This document shows, piece by piece, positions 1-12,030 of a DNA stretch of 64,000 bases. A program made the translations under genes and the position numbers. This DNA is from Odobenus rosmarus divergens (taxonomy: Eukaryota > Chordata > Mammalia > Carnivora > Odobenidae): positions 73,566 to 137,565 of the forward strand of contig NW_004451509.1 in the NCBI RefSeq assembly GCF_000321225.1. The letters are read 5' to 3'. Below the pieces are notes generated by a model. It saw nothing but the letters and a program-made list of their open reading frames with translations. It had not been told where the DNA came from and did no database searches. Within the stretch, counting starts at the first letter, position 1; the number at the start of each line of letters is the position of its first letter.

Positions 1-92
1 AGGGAGCCCGATGTGGGACTCGATCCCGGGACTCCAGGATCATGACCTGAGCCGAAGGCAGTCGCTTAACCAACTGAGCCACCCAGGCACCC
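1..92 (-). mobile_element. SINEC (carnivore tRNA-Lys SINE), truncated by window edge
   Basis: The minus strand begins GGGTGCCTGGGTGGCTCAGT and continues through the tRNA-derived head (GCCTTCGGCTCAGGTCATGA). Only the head lies in the window; the tail is cut off at base 1. It closely resembles the copy at 8108-8303, suggesting a young subfamily. Confidence 0.93.
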
Positions 93-1164
93 GGTAAATT
101 TTTCTTTTTAAGATTAAAAAAATAAAGAAACTCTCCAGAGAAGCTTGCAGCCTAACAGGGCTCAGGGAGCTTGTATTTCTGGCCTGGACTCACAGTTTCC
201 ATTTTATTGATGATGACTCCCAGGTACAGCCATGGTCAATGTCCTGCCTTCTGTCCTGCTGAGTAAGGGAGGAGAATAGAACCCTCTCCTGTTGGAGAAC
301 CTTGGGCTTGCAAACACCGAGTTACCTGGTGTTTGGCAACTGAGGTTCTTGAATCCACTGCTCTGTGTCCAGGATGGTACCTCGCCCTGAGGACATCCAG
401 GGAGGGAGGGGGCATGCTATATCTGTTCTTAAGGAACTCGTCAACCAGCTGTGGGTGGCAGGGTAGGACTGCATTTGAGGATGGTTAGGTGGGGCCTGTA
501 GTTGTTTATCTTTGTATCTCCAGCACCTGGTCAAGCACCCAACACAGAGAAAGGGTGTCAGGAATGCTGAGCAGTGACTGGTTGTGGTTGTTGTGAGAGG
601 GCCGCAAGTGCTGCATACCAAAGGTGCAGCAATGCAAGGTGTGCGGACAACCGAGTGTTTCTGGACCTGGAACCTCAGTCTTTAAGGAAATCAACCAAGC
701 CTCTCCTTTCCCTGCCAGATGCTCTGGGATTCTGCTTTTGGCACTGGGAAGTGTTGACAATCTTCTCTAACTGATGCTTCATTAACGATGGGGAGACCGT
801 TTCCTTTCCATGCTGGAAGAGTACCTATCAGGGAACCCAAGCTGGTGACATCTGATTTCACAGCAGCCCTGGAAGTCTGTGCCTGTGTGTCTGGGAAGGG
901 CCAGTGGGCTGGAAACCGACCTGAACTCAGAAAACCTGTGTCTGTCATTGCTTAGCTTTGTGGCCTTAGGCATGTCACACTTGGCTACGTTTCAAATTTC
1001 TTACTTTGTCTGGTATTCTGACCAGCGACCACATCCTGACTGCCTAGTGTGTTCCTGGTCCTGAACCTGGGAATAAAACGTGCCATGTAGGACAGCTCCA
1101 GGATCAGCCAGGGAAAACAGCTGTGGGGTACTGCCGACAGGCCCAGGTCATCCTCTGGCTCCGG
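93..1164. other. Unique non-coding DNA
   Basis: Apart from the L2 tail at 505-575 I see no gene, exon or recognisable repeat. The short ORFs overlap on both strands and look random. Confidence 0.5.
505..575 (+). repeat. L2 3'-end remnant
   Basis: TTTGTATCTCCAGCACCTGG followed by CACCCAACACAGAGAAAGGG matches the conserved L2 3' end. Confidence 0.55.
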
Positions 1165-1250
1165 CGTGCTCGCTGTGTGAACTTGGGTACATCCCTCTCT
1201 TTCTCTGGGCCTCCAGATTCCTCATTTATAAAGTGGTGGTGGTGATCCTG
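1165..1250 (+). repeat. MIR remnant
   Basis: CGCTGTGTGAACTTGGGTAC then CTCATTTATAAAGTGGTGGT is the MIR core and downstream phrase. Confidence 0.65.
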
Positions 1251-1310
1251 GCCTGGTCTTTAGGATTGTATAGTCAGAAAGACTGAGACAGAGCTTCTTC
1301 CAAAAGCTTT

Positions 1311-1530
1311 TTTTGTTTGTTTGTTTTGTTTTTTGAGATTTGTTTATCTGGGGGGGCGGGGAGAGGGACAGCGCAAGCTGGAGGGGCAGAGGGAGAGGGA
1401 GAGAGAATCTCAAACAGACTCTGCACCGAACATGGAGCCTGACGTAGGGCTCGATCCTAGGACCCTGAGATCATGACCTGAGCCGAAACCATGAGTTGGA
1501 CACCCAACCAACTGCACCACCCAGGGACTC
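1311..1530 (-). mobile_element. Older SINEC copy
   Basis: Poly(T)-rich start (A tail on the minus strand), a GAGAGGGACAG/GAGGGAGAGGGAGAG body, then the reverse of the SINE head with GATCATGACCTGAGCCGAAA and ACCCAACCAACTGCACCACC. It is more diverged than the other copies. Imperfect flanks AAAGCTTT / AAGGCTTT may be the target duplication. Confidence 0.88.
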
Positions 1531-4500
1531 TAAGGCTTTGGGTTTTAAACAGTGAACAAGGAGACTTCAGTGACCTGCAACAGGGTCTTTGCACCTCATT
1601 CTCTGTGCATTTGGAACTCACTCCCACAGAACCTGTGTTCTCTTCCCCAGGGAGAAATCAGGCTCTGAATGCCTGTTCCGAGTCCCCACGCTGGACGGGG
1701 AGGTTGGGACCCCTGGAGGAGGTATGAACTGGATTCCAGCCCTCCATGTGGCCTGGGGTGGGGGGGATGGATGCTGTTTCCCTCACAATGGATTTAACCT
1801 TCTTTCAGAAACCATTCTTCTGTAATGTTAATGATATGTCTGACTCTGGCTTTTGCGATTAGTTTGAACTCCTAAGGTGTTCCAATGGGTGTCATCCATT
1901 CCTGTCTCTGCAGCCCCCAGCTTAGTTCCCTGCACAGGTAGGAGCTTTACAAAAAGTCCGCTGAAATGCAGGAAGTGCAGTTGGATCACAGAAACCCCAA
2001 GACAGTGGCTGGACTGAACTTTAACAAAGGCCCTGCCAGGCCTGGGTAGAGGTCATTCTTGAAAGCTGGTGTGTGTGGGGGCAGGGGGAGGTGGAGGCGG
2101 GCCTATTCTCCCTGACAGATAGAGACTGTTTTCCTGTACCCTTGGGGTTTAATCTTTTCTTCTGAATCTTGAAAGCCCATGGCGTTGAGTGCTGAAACCC
2201 ATTACAGAGCAATTGTCCTTGGAGCTCAAGTTCCCTTACAATTCTTTTCCTGGGAGGCTCCTATGATGGGCTCTGACATTACTCCATGAATCATAGACAC
2301 TTCTGCCTCAGGCTCTTAGAAGTGTTTTTTTGCCAGCCTGTGTCTACCAAAAAATAGGACTTTATTCCCTTTTCTGTACAGCGAATGCACTCGTCTTCAA
2401 GGAAGGCCCTCCTTCCGCCTCCACCTCCGAGGAATGTGTAATCAAATACAGAAAAGGCCGGAGACAGGAGATAGAAACACTGCGGGGTCAGATCTCATTG
2501 AAGCAGGGCAAGAATATAATTCTGAGAATCCTACCTTCAAAGAATGTGAGGTCAGGAGGCAGCCGGGGAGGGGAGGCCTAGGGAGATGCAAGCCACACTT
2601 GCCAGGGCAGGGCTGCAGCAGTCGGGCCTGAGATGTAACCACAGCAGTCTTGGACTTTTGTGATGTTAACAGCGCAGGAGCCTTGCTTCCCTCCTGATCA
2701 ACGGAGGTGCTCACCATGCCCTGGTAGCCCCAGCTACAGGGTTTCTGGGTGCGTGGAGTTCCTGAATGGGGTGCTCCCCAGCCCCATGTCCCTTCTCCTG
2801 CAGTTCCCTGTTTAGAAAACCCATCCTGGTTGCCCTTTGCCTGGCTGACCTTTTCCCCATCATTCTCTACTGTTCAGACCAGACATCGATTTGACTGGAA
2901 ATTCTCTGGGACTTCCAGCCCGTTTGGATGTTCCACTTCTGTGCTCCCTCTATCAGAACACATTGAACGTGTTCATGAGTTATTTGTGTCTAACAGGGAG
3001 TCCTGAAAGGGCCTTCAGTTGGGGAATGACATGGCCAGGACTGATTTTCAGGTCGGTCACTCTTCTAGCTGCTGTAGGAAGCGTGGCTGCCGGAGTGGAG
3101 AGCCAGGGCGGGGAGTGGAGCTGGGAAACTGTGGGAGGGGCCCGCAGGGGCTGAAGTGAGGGTTTGCAGTGAGGACAGAAGATGAATCCTGCTAATTGTT
3201 CAGAGGTGGTGCTGGGTGAAGGAAGTACCCAAAGCACTGCTTACACCAGGGTTGGCCAGATGCTCGGGGGAAGCCTATGAGTGGAATCCAATGGAACAGG
3301 GGACCTTCAGGGGTTTCCTACTGACGGGTAGTCCGGCTGCACAAGTTCTCAACAAACAAGGCAAAGACACTTGCTCTGGTTTTTGCTGAGGAATTTCTTG
3401 AGCCAGGTATAAAATGCAGGCACGGTGAATGCCTGATTTCTCTGAGGGCAGCGTGTCTCCTGACTTTCCAGCATTCTCCTGGAGGTCCACACCTGACAGG
3501 CTGCAGTTCCCCAGGGGCAGGCAGGCACGCTGCTCAGCACATTCTTGCCACGGCCTCTAGGGGTTCAGTCAGGTTCCTGCATAGCCTTAAAGGTGCAGCC
3601 CAAATACCTCCTTTTCGTAGAAGTTGGACGTACTGGCGCCCCCTCTTTGGTATCCTCAAAGCTAATTTTAAGGCAAGTATCATGGTGGTTTTTTTTTTCC
3701 ACATGTTGGAGTTGAGTAGGCATATAGCTTATTTATTCCTTGCTCTTTGATAAACACTTTTGTACCCCACTCCCCGTAACCCCAATCTAACAGAGTACTT
3801 GTGCATAGCAGATGCTCAGAACTGTTCTTGAAATGACTGAGGGAGAAATAACGATCCTGGCCTTTCTGAGCAATGAAGACCATGGCCACCTTTCCTCAGT
3901 GAGACAGTCAGGGAGGATCATTCTTTTAGCCCCTTTTGCTAAGAAGAGCCCAGGAGATTTGGGATGATGATACAGATCCCCAGACAGACTCGGGGACGAG
4001 GGAACCAACATAATGAATGAAAGTGTGTGTGTGTAGGAGGAGGAAGGGCAGGGGGCGCAGGAATGCACAGTAAGCAGCATGGTGCCAGGCACAAAATAAG
4101 CTCTCAGTGACCTGTATGATCTCCTTTTACCCACCCCGCCCCCACCCCCGGAATTCTGGGTGGACTCTTTCAGGACTGTAAATACAAAATACCCTGAAGA
4201 AACCTGCATTGCTAGAGCTGAGACAGGAGATATGTAGACAGAAACACCCAGCAAGGCCGCTTGGCAAAATGCCTCAGATTCCCGCCACCCACATTGGTTC
4301 TGGAATTGGCTTTGTTTCTGAGCCTAAGATTTCTGACTCTCTCTGAAATCACCTTCACCCACCTGTTGTTCGAGCATCATTATCCATTCTTGGTGCCAAC
4401 CCCAAGGTTCAAAGGCCTGGCCCACAATTGTGTGCTGGCTCTGCCAGATCACATTTCTGGTTTTTTTCATCTCTGACTCCTCCAAACTTATTTCCCTACA

Positions 4501-5379
4501 GAAATCATCTTGGAGGAGCTGCCTAACTTTGCTTGGCTTTGGTTTTTTTCAAAAGCCCCTCCTGTTCTGATAATCTGGGGCTGTATTTTAATCATCACAG
4601 CCTGAAGGCTTTTCCCCACATGGGGCCCCTTTTAGGAGAAAGCAGATGATGTTACTTTGGGAAATGAGCCGAGGCACATGTCATTCCCTGGGAAGCCTCT
4701 TTGCTCCACGCTGTAGAGTTCCTTCTACTCTTCCTCCATTGGTGAATGGACCTCCAGGCCATTGGTGAAGCTGGACTGCACACCCAGAGTCTTGCGCTGT
4801 CTTATTGCCCACAGATTCTTTTCAAGAAATCCCATAGTCTTGGCTTTAACCATCTATAATGAGAAAATGTTGCCTTCCAGGAAGGAGGCTTTCCTTTAAC
4901 ATTTACACAAAATAAGTCAAGGTATGTGGGACAATTCTGACATTGTCTCCTTGCCCTGTGAAAAATAGTGTGTGACACAGATGAAAACGGAGCTTTCCAG
5001 CTGAGGCAATGTGGAAAGTATTTCTTTCCATCATCAGAGGCCAGTCTACCAGCAGACAAATAGAACAGCTTGCAGATAATTCAGTTATGTTCTGGGTTTG
5101 CCTATTAGCAGTGCTTGAAACGAATATCCCACATATCTTTGTGAATGGGAGTGTGCAAGGGAAGGGGATATCCCGAGGGCAGGCCTGGCATCCTGAGGCC
5201 CTCTGACCAGGGTCTGGAGCCTGAATCCTGTGGAGAGTTTGCATCCAGAAGTGATAGGTGTTTTCCACTCATGTCAAGGTTAAAGCAATAGTGAATATTC
5301 CCATCCTCATGTGCAATGTCATCAGCCAGTGATCAGCTGACATCCCTTCTGCATCCCTTCCTTTACAGGGCAGCTGTGA
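1531..5379. other. Unique non-coding DNA
   Basis: No repeat family or exon is recognised in this 3.8 kb. The longest ORF (155 codons, minus, 3787-4254) has a low-complexity glycine run and no family resemblance. A short L2-like phrase (GTGCCAGGCACAAAATAAGC) lies near 4083. Confidence 0.5.
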
Positions 5380-5560
5380 AATTATCAGGATTGCCTTCAT
5401 CCTCAGTTCCAGGAATAGCCTCTAATTTGCCTAATTAATCAGGAAAATCTTATTGGCCTGCCACAATAATTGGTGTGAGCTGCTCAGGCCTAAATCAATG
5501 AATACTTGGCTGTCTTCTGGCCATGAGGATTGATAGTGTCATGGCCTCACAGTCCATTTC
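5380..5560. promoter_or_regulatory. Possible conserved non-coding element, homeodomain-type motifs
   Basis: Unique, AT-balanced sequence with GCCTAATTAATCAGG, CACAATAATTGGTGTGAG and CTAAATCAATGAATAC, dense in TAAT/ATTA and TCAATG words, bordered by unremarkable DNA. Low confidence without alignment. Confidence 0.22.
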
Positions 5561-7369
5561 AGGTCATTGATATGTAAGGGAAAATGTGTTGGAAAATTTG
5601 GAGAGTATTTTCCCACTCTCTCTGATCTTTGAAAAATACTACAGCCGTTTTGTTTCCTTAAGCCTGAAAATGAACTCAGTACATAGAGAAGAAGAGAGCT
5701 GAATGACTAACAAAGAACAGCCCAAGGCACTGGATTCAGGCAACCAGGAGGTCTCCTTTACCTCTGGTCTTCTGAGGATATGAACCAAATCATTTATTCA
5801 CTATTTAAATTAGCTATATTGGTTTTTCTATTATTTGCAACATAAAATAAACTAACCAATATAGGGATGGAGTTATAAACCTGGGGGGAGAGGAGGTAAA
5901 GTCAAAGACTTCCTCATGACGAGGTTGCCCAAGGACTTGAAGGAGTTTCCCAGCAGAGAGAAAGCATGTGAAAGGCAAGGAGATGGTGGTGCGCTTTGGG
6001 AAATTGTCAGGTCTGGATAGCTTGTTCTTACAGGAGGAGTGATCATTGGACATTGAGCTCCTTGAAGATTCCGTGTCTTCTTCATCTATGGGTCTCTAGT
6101 GCCCAGCACAGTGCCTGACACATACTTTGTGGGTGAATAAATCAATGAAGGAATGGATCTCTTATCCATCCAGGCCATGAAGATCAGTGGGTACAGGAAG
6201 GGTTTTGAAAAGGCAGCAGTCAGCCACACTGGAACATCAGTTGCCAAGTTCAAGACTGAGTAACAGGACTCAGTTCTCTCTGGTGACACAGTGAGCTGGA
6301 GAGACTCCAAAGAAATTGGGACACCAGGGGATCTATAGTCCAAAGAGCAATCTTGGAATCAATATTTGTAGAGATAGTGCCTGTTAATCAAATCCTTCTT
6401 AAAGATGCTCCATTAAGAGACTTGCAGGCTTCCAGGGTTTGCATATGGGCCTGGTGAGCATGTTTCCTGAAGGTGGTGGGATGGCTCAAGCCCTGGGGAG
6501 AGTGACAGTCCTGTAAGATTACTCAGAAGTCGGTTACAGGGGCTCTGGCCCAAGGACTCCCAGAGTAATTATAGTATCAACTCATGATCAGTGCCAGCCA
6601 GGCCTCCTGAAGCCTGAAATCAATCTCTATCATTTTGCTTTTATTTCTTCACCAACTGCAGTACAGAAATCAACTGGGGATAGCCTAGACTTTCACATGG
6701 GCTTATGTCTTTTGTGGGCATCACTGAAACCAGAGAGCTCAATTAAGTCATCCAGGTACCAATATAGAATACACTGATCCCTGGTAAGAGGATCTGAGAT
6801 CCTGGACTTGCTCTCCAACCTCTGGCATCTCGCTCCATCAACCATGCATTTCCTCTCCTGTTTCCGAGCCTCGTACTTTGTCTTGATACCTTGCTTTGCA
6901 TCTATCTCTATCTTAGCAAACACACAAACCTCACTTCTCCTTCAACCACATTCTTCTCTAGCTTGTGTCCTGCTTTCCTCCTTTACGTCTCTACCCTAAT
7001 CTTCAGAGATGGTATGGGTCTGGAATCTAGATTTACCATCTGCAGTTCTGCGCCTTCATTCCAAGACCGTCTGCACTTGGCTTCTGTCCCGACCACTCTC
7101 CAAAACAGCTCTCACCAAGGGCAACCATGACTTCCTGGTCACCAGATTCATTGAACATTAAAGTGCTGAAGATATTTAGATGACAGTACAATTATCATCA
7201 AACCTACAGACTTTCCAGAACCTTTTAGAGAAAATGGGGTGGGCGCTAGGAAAACACACATAATATGACTCTCCCCGAAGAACTGAGATGGGGTGCTCTA
7301 ACAAGGAGACAGCTTTACACATATTTGTTCACTTACAGACAATGAGCTTCGGGCCTGGAGAGGCAAAGC
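5561..7369. other. Mostly unique non-coding DNA
   Basis: Beyond the L2 tail at 6030-6150, the stretch 6870-7150 (CTCTCCAAAACAGCTCTCAC, CAACCATGACTTCCTGGTCA) resembles an old L2-like repeat too decayed to name. Confidence 0.45.
6030..6150 (+). repeat. L2 3'-end remnant
   Basis: TTGAGCTCCTTGAAGATTCC, CTCTAGTGCCCAGCACAGTG and GGTGAATAAATCAATGAAGG follow L2 3'-end order. Confidence 0.65.
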
Positions 7370-7431
7370 AGTCTGCTGAAGGTTAGGGTCAGCATATTAT
7401 GACTTGAACCCAGGCCTTTTGATTGTAAGCA

Positions 7432-7600
7432 TTCACTGAGGACTCACTGTACCCCAGGCACTGCTCTAAGTATTTTACAATTATAACTCTCATAATAATT
7501 CAATAAGTAGATGCTGTTACTCTCATCCTTGTTTCATAAGTAATAATACTGAGGTACAGAGTGGTAAGTAACTTGTCCACAGAGCTAGAAAGGGCACAGA
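7432..7600 (-). repeat. MIR remnant
   Basis: Reverse MIR: GGCACTGCTCTAAGTATTTT, ACTGAGGTACAGAGTGGTAA, GTAACTTGTCCACAGAGCTA. A second reverse piece (TATGACTTGAACCCAGGCCT) lies just upstream at about 7370-7430. Confidence 0.75.
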
Positions 7601-8107
7601 TGGGATGGGACTCTCGAACCATCTATGGTTAACTACTATGCCATGCTACCTTTCCATTGTCTTACCTTTTACTGTTTATCCAAGACCTTCCCAACCAAGG
7701 TGTGACATGCCTCAGGTGGTTAGAAGTGGTCCTAGATCTTCATCTCCCCGGTCCAGGGGCAGCTGGGTGGGACTTGGCGCAGTCATAGCTTCTTACCATC
7801 TGTTGATTTATTCAAATGGCATGTTATTATGGCATTGTGTATAGACCTCTCAAAAACTTTCTAATAGTCACTATAAAGTTTGCAAATGCAGTGGGATGGG
7901 GTAGGGTTGGGATAAGGGGGGGGATAGGAGGGAAGGGAGAGGATCTGAAAGTATTCAGAAAGATTTAGGGTTGGGTTTGTTTGTGTGTAAATAACTTATC
8001 CCGAATATCCCATAAGACTAACCATGTTCTTAATATTCTAAAATGTTCCCTTGAAGTCAAAGTCACTATTAATTATAGAATCCCAGTATAAAATTAAATA
8101 GACTTCT

Positions 8108-8303
8108 TTTTTTTTATTAAAGATTTTATTTATTTGAGAGAGAGAGAGAATGAGAGACAGAGAGCACGAGAGGGAAGAGGGTCAGAGGGAGAAGCAGACT
8201 CCCTGCTGAGCAGGGAGCCCGATGCGGGACTCGATCCCGGGACTCCAGGATCATGACCTGAGCCGAAGGCAGTCGCTTAACCAACTGAGCCACCCAGGCA
8301 CCC
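8108..8303 (-). mobile_element. Full-length young SINEC with perfect 13-bp TSD
   Basis: Complete element: A tail (as T run), (GA)n tract, body and intact tRNA-like head ending GGGTGCCTGGGTGGCTCAG on the minus strand. Flanked by the exact duplication TAAATAGACTTCT at 8095-8107 and 8304-8316. Low divergence and perfect flanks make it one of the youngest insertions in the window. Confidence 0.96.
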
Positions 8304-8316
8304 TAAATAGACTTCT

Positions 8317-9039
8317 AAAGCAGAAATACTGCAGATAGAAAAAGGGTCATGCCATGTAGGTATTTTATAGCCTTGCATTAGCTGTTTGCCCCCAAGACAG
8401 AGATTTTAATAATTAAGGGTATTACTAAAAGCATACAGTTTTACTAATTGATAAAATACATAATCTCCTTCATACCCCCACATTCTCTGCTACGATTATA
8501 ATAAAAATATCCCTTAAGAGTACTTCGGCCTTCAACAATACCAACAATACCTACATTTACATGGTCATTTGTAAAGTATTTTCCTATCTAATGTCTGAAA
8601 TGAGGGTTTGGCATTAATGGGGATATCCTCACATGTCTGCCAAAATCCCCAGGAAGGTGAACCTCTCCATGAGCCTTTCCATGAACTGGAATCCTCAGAT
8701 GTGGAGCTCAGAATCCCCAGGGACATTCCTCCTGCTCGCATTGCCCATCTGCTCTGAGGGAACCACTCAGATCAATTTGAGCAACCTCTAAAGGAGGGGT
8801 AAAGGACAGCTCCTGGGGAGTCTTCAGGGAGAAAGGCACTCTAGAGTCCAAGTTTCTGCCCCTCAAGAGTTCACCCAGTCAAGAACTTTACTCCTCTTAG
8901 AAGATCTGCTATTTCCTTATATAAAAGGATCATTCTCTGACAAACTATTTTCGGGTTACTCAGGGAACACAGCCATGGGGATGGGGTTGGCTGGTTTATA
9001 GTTCAGTCTGATTACTGACGGGTATAGTGTTCGGCTGTA
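8317..9039. other. Unique AT-rich DNA
   Basis: Nothing recognisable between the young SINEC and the MLT1 LTR. Confidence 0.5.
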
Positions 9040-9547
9040 GGTATGACCGCTGCAAGAAATTCACCACAAACTTAGTGGCTTAAAGCAGCATGGATTTATT
9101 ATCTTAGAGTTCTGGAGATCAGAAGTCTAAAGTGGGTCTCACTGGGCTCAAATCAAAGTGTCAGTAGGACTGAGTTCCTTTATAGAGGTGATGGGGGATA
9201 AACCATTCCTTGGCTTTTCCAGCCTCCAGAGGCTACCCCTATTCCTTGACTCGTGGCCTCTTCCATCTTCAAAGCCAGCAACTACTGACCAAGTCTTTCT
9301 CACATTGCCTCACTTTGGACATTGACTTTCATGTCTCTCTCTTCCATATTTAAGGACCTTTGTGATTACCTTGAGCCCCCCTGGATAATCTGGGATATGC
9401 TTCCTATTTTGAGATTCGATGGTGATCAGCCTTAATTCCAGGGGCTGTCTTAATTCCCCTTTGTTGTATAATATGACATTCGCACAAGTTCCTGGAATGA
9501 GGACATAGACAATAGTGAGGGGGCCATTCTTCCGCTGTGGTACCACA
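9040..9547 (-). mobile_element. MLT1-class (ERVL-MaLR) solo LTR
   Basis: Reads in reverse: ACCACAAACTTAGTGGCTTA, TTTATTATCTTAGAGTTCTG, CCTTGACTCGTGGCCTC, TTTAAGGACCTTTGTGATTA, GGATAATCTGGGATA, ending GGGGCCATTCTTCCGCTGTGG. A near-complete LTR of roughly 500 bases with no internal retroviral sequence. Confidence 0.85.
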
Positions 9548-9726
9548 GTGGCTGGGGGTCTGGCAGCTACAGCATGACTTAGACAACATGGGCCTGATGC
9601 TGTTTGGTCTTCCACTCGGGACAGCTGGCCCAGGTGGAAGAGTGACTGGTTGGCTTGTTGATCAGTTGGCTGATATTCTTGATGTGTCCAGAGAATTCAA
9701 CAGAAATACTTTAATGCCAAATCCAA

Positions 9727-10195
9727 CATATAATGTATTATTTGTTTCAGAGATACAGGTCTGTGATTCAACAGTCTTACACAATTCACAGCGCTCATCA
9801 TAGCACATACCCTCCCCAGTGTCTATCACCCAGCCACCCCATCCCTCCCACCCCCCACCACTCCAGCAACCCTCAGTTTGTTTCCTGAGATTAAGAATTC
9901 CTCATATCAGTGAGGTCATATGATACATGTCTTTCTCTGACTGACTTATTTCACTCAGCATAACACCCTCCAGTTCCATCCACGTCGTTGCAAATGGCAA
10001 GATCTCATTCCTTTTGATGGCTGCATAATATTCCATTGTATATATACACCACATCTTCTTTATCCATTCATCTGTCAATGGACATTTGGCTCTTTCCACA
10101 GTTTGGCTATTGTGGACATTGCTGCTATAAACATCGGGGTGCACGTACCCCTTCGGATCCCTACATTTGTATCTTTGGGGTAAATACCCAGTAGT
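9727..10195 (-). mobile_element. 5'-truncated L1: 3'UTR and end of ORF2
   Basis: On the minus strand the 10195-9902 part encodes the C-terminal end of L1 ORF2 (recognisable words DEWIKKMWCIYTMEYYAAIK and LSEISQSEKD), followed by a 3'UTR ending in CAATAATACATTATATG-like sequence. Flanked by a 17-bp duplication TTTAATGCCAAATCCAA / TTTAATGCTGAATCCAA (9710-9726, 10196-10212; two mismatches). Truncated within ORF2, so non-mobile. Confidence 0.93.
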
Positions 10196-10344
10196 TTTAA
10201 TGCTGAATCCAATTTGCTCCCTCTGCTGCATTCTTTTCTACTAGTCCTGTCTCACTGGTGTCCTGACGTTAACTTAGAGCCCAGTACGACTACCATCACC
10301 ACCACCACCACTTTCTTCTTCTTCTCCTCCATTACTTCCTCTTT

Positions 10345-10490
10345 AACACCTGACTTTTATCAAACTCAAACATATTACAGAAACCATGTTAACTTCTTTA
10401 ACAGAATTAGCTATTTTAAGCCTCATGGCAGTCCTAGGAGCTAGGTGTTATTTTCCCATTTTTTGTTTGAGGAGACCGATACAATGCATG
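10345..10490 (-). repeat. MIR remnant
   Basis: TTTAAGCCTCATGGCAGTCC, AGGTGTTATTTTCCCATTTT and GAGGAGACCGATACAATG are a decayed reverse MIR. Confidence 0.5.
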
Positions 10491-11565
10491 TGCCAAACAC
10501 AGGACTGATATTATTATGTAGGTCTATATCTCCTTCCTGAGAGATTAGGGATTGGAAAAAATGAACACATGAGCCTAACAGAAAGGAACACAACCTAACT
10601 TAAATGATTTCCCTCTCCCCACCAAAGCGAAGGGGTTACTTGCAATATCCATGGGGCTTTCCTGCTATAGAGCATGCATTCAACGTACATCCTCAGCCAG
10701 TCAAGAAGGTCTGATCTGGGGTAAATATGTCCTTCCTAAATAGGACTTTGCTTTTCATAGCAGCATTAAAGAGGAAATCTCAAATATTCGGAGAGATGGT
10801 AGTATAATTCTCACTAAGTCTCCAAGATCTGCTTGGCATAAGCTAATTGTTATAGGTAATGTATGCAAATGTAGGCAAACTGTCCCACAAAATAGTCTGA
10901 AGAGGCCTCTCTAAATAGAGATGATTCAGTTTGGTTTAGACTGACTTGCCAGGTAAGACCACATGCCAAAATTTATTTTTTGCAATAGCAATATTACAGG
11001 TACCCTGGGCTCCTAAGTCTAATGCATTTGGCTGTGGGGTTATATAAATTTAGGTTTCTAAATTTATATCAGACAGTTCAGGTGGTAATGAAATGCTTTG
11101 GGTAAGTACAATTTTCTTTTCAAAAGGAAAGTGACAAAGAATTGCCAAGGATTGGGGGGATAATAACATCCTTTATATTTAGCCAGTGACAGTCCTCCAC
11201 GAAGCTCCAATTTCTTGGGCAGACATTACAGAGCTACAGATCTTCATGATGCCCTTGAAAGGTAAGTGGTAGGTAATGCTGTCCTGGTTCTTTCCTGGTG
11301 AAATGAAGCATGGTGAGGCTGCCGTTTCTGAGGCAAGCCTAAGACTCGAAACAGTGTAGCTCTCCCAACCTGAGGGCACCAGGACCTCAGACACTTGGTG
11401 AGGTTACAACATCGCTGCTAGTAATATAGTTATATTTACGGGATCACACAGATCTCCAGGCATTCATGGGCTTGGAAAAAAAAATAAATCCTTTGTAATC
11501 TCAGATGCTTCTAGTTCACCCATTTATGCATCTCTCTGGTTATTCTTTGAGGGCTCTTAAGGGAC
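10491..11565. other. Unique AT-rich DNA
   Basis: No gene or recognisable repeat; a short CTCCTAAGTCTAATGCATTTG stretch near 11010 is unremarkable. Confidence 0.5.
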
Positions 11566-12030
11566 TGTGGCTTGCTGGGGCTGCTGTAACAAAGTACCAC
11601 AAACTTACTTAACATAACTGAAACCTACTCTCTTGAGAGAGTTTTTTCTCAGTTCTGGAGTGTAAAAGTCTGAAATCAGGATATCTGCAAAGCCATGCTT
11701 CCTCTGAAGGCTCTAGAACAGGATCCTTCCTTGCCTCTTTCTAGCTTCTGGTGGTTCCAAGTAATCCTTGGTGTTCTTTGACTTACAGATGCATCACTCC
11801 GGTCTTTGCCACCATCTTCACATGGTGTTCTCCCAGTGTTGTCTCTGTGTTGAAATTTCCCTCTTCTTATAAGGACACTGTTCATTGCATTAGAGTCTAC
11901 TTTAATTCAGTACAAACTCATCTTGACTTGATTACATCTGCAAAGACCCTGTTTCCCAATAAGATCACCTTCATAGGTACCTGAGGTTGGGATTTCAACG
12001 TATCATTTCAGGGGACACAGTTCCCCACTT
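11566..12030 (-). mobile_element. MLT1-class solo LTR
   Basis: Reverse orientation: GGGGCTGCTGTAACAAAGTA, GCTTCTGGTGGTTCCAAGTA, CACCATCTTCACATGGTGTT, CTCTTCTTATAAGGACACTG, GATTACATCTGCAAAGACCC, ending near GGGGACACAGTTCC. Similar length to other MLT1 LTRs; solo, no internal region seen. Confidence 0.88.

Noticed and set aside
3787..4254. 155-codon minus ORF
   Set aside because: No recognisable family, glycine-run low complexity, opposite-strand ORFs of similar quality and no splice or promoter context. Likely chance.
9902..10231. 109-codon minus ORF
   Set aside because: It is the L1 ORF2 C-terminus plus a few flanking codons.
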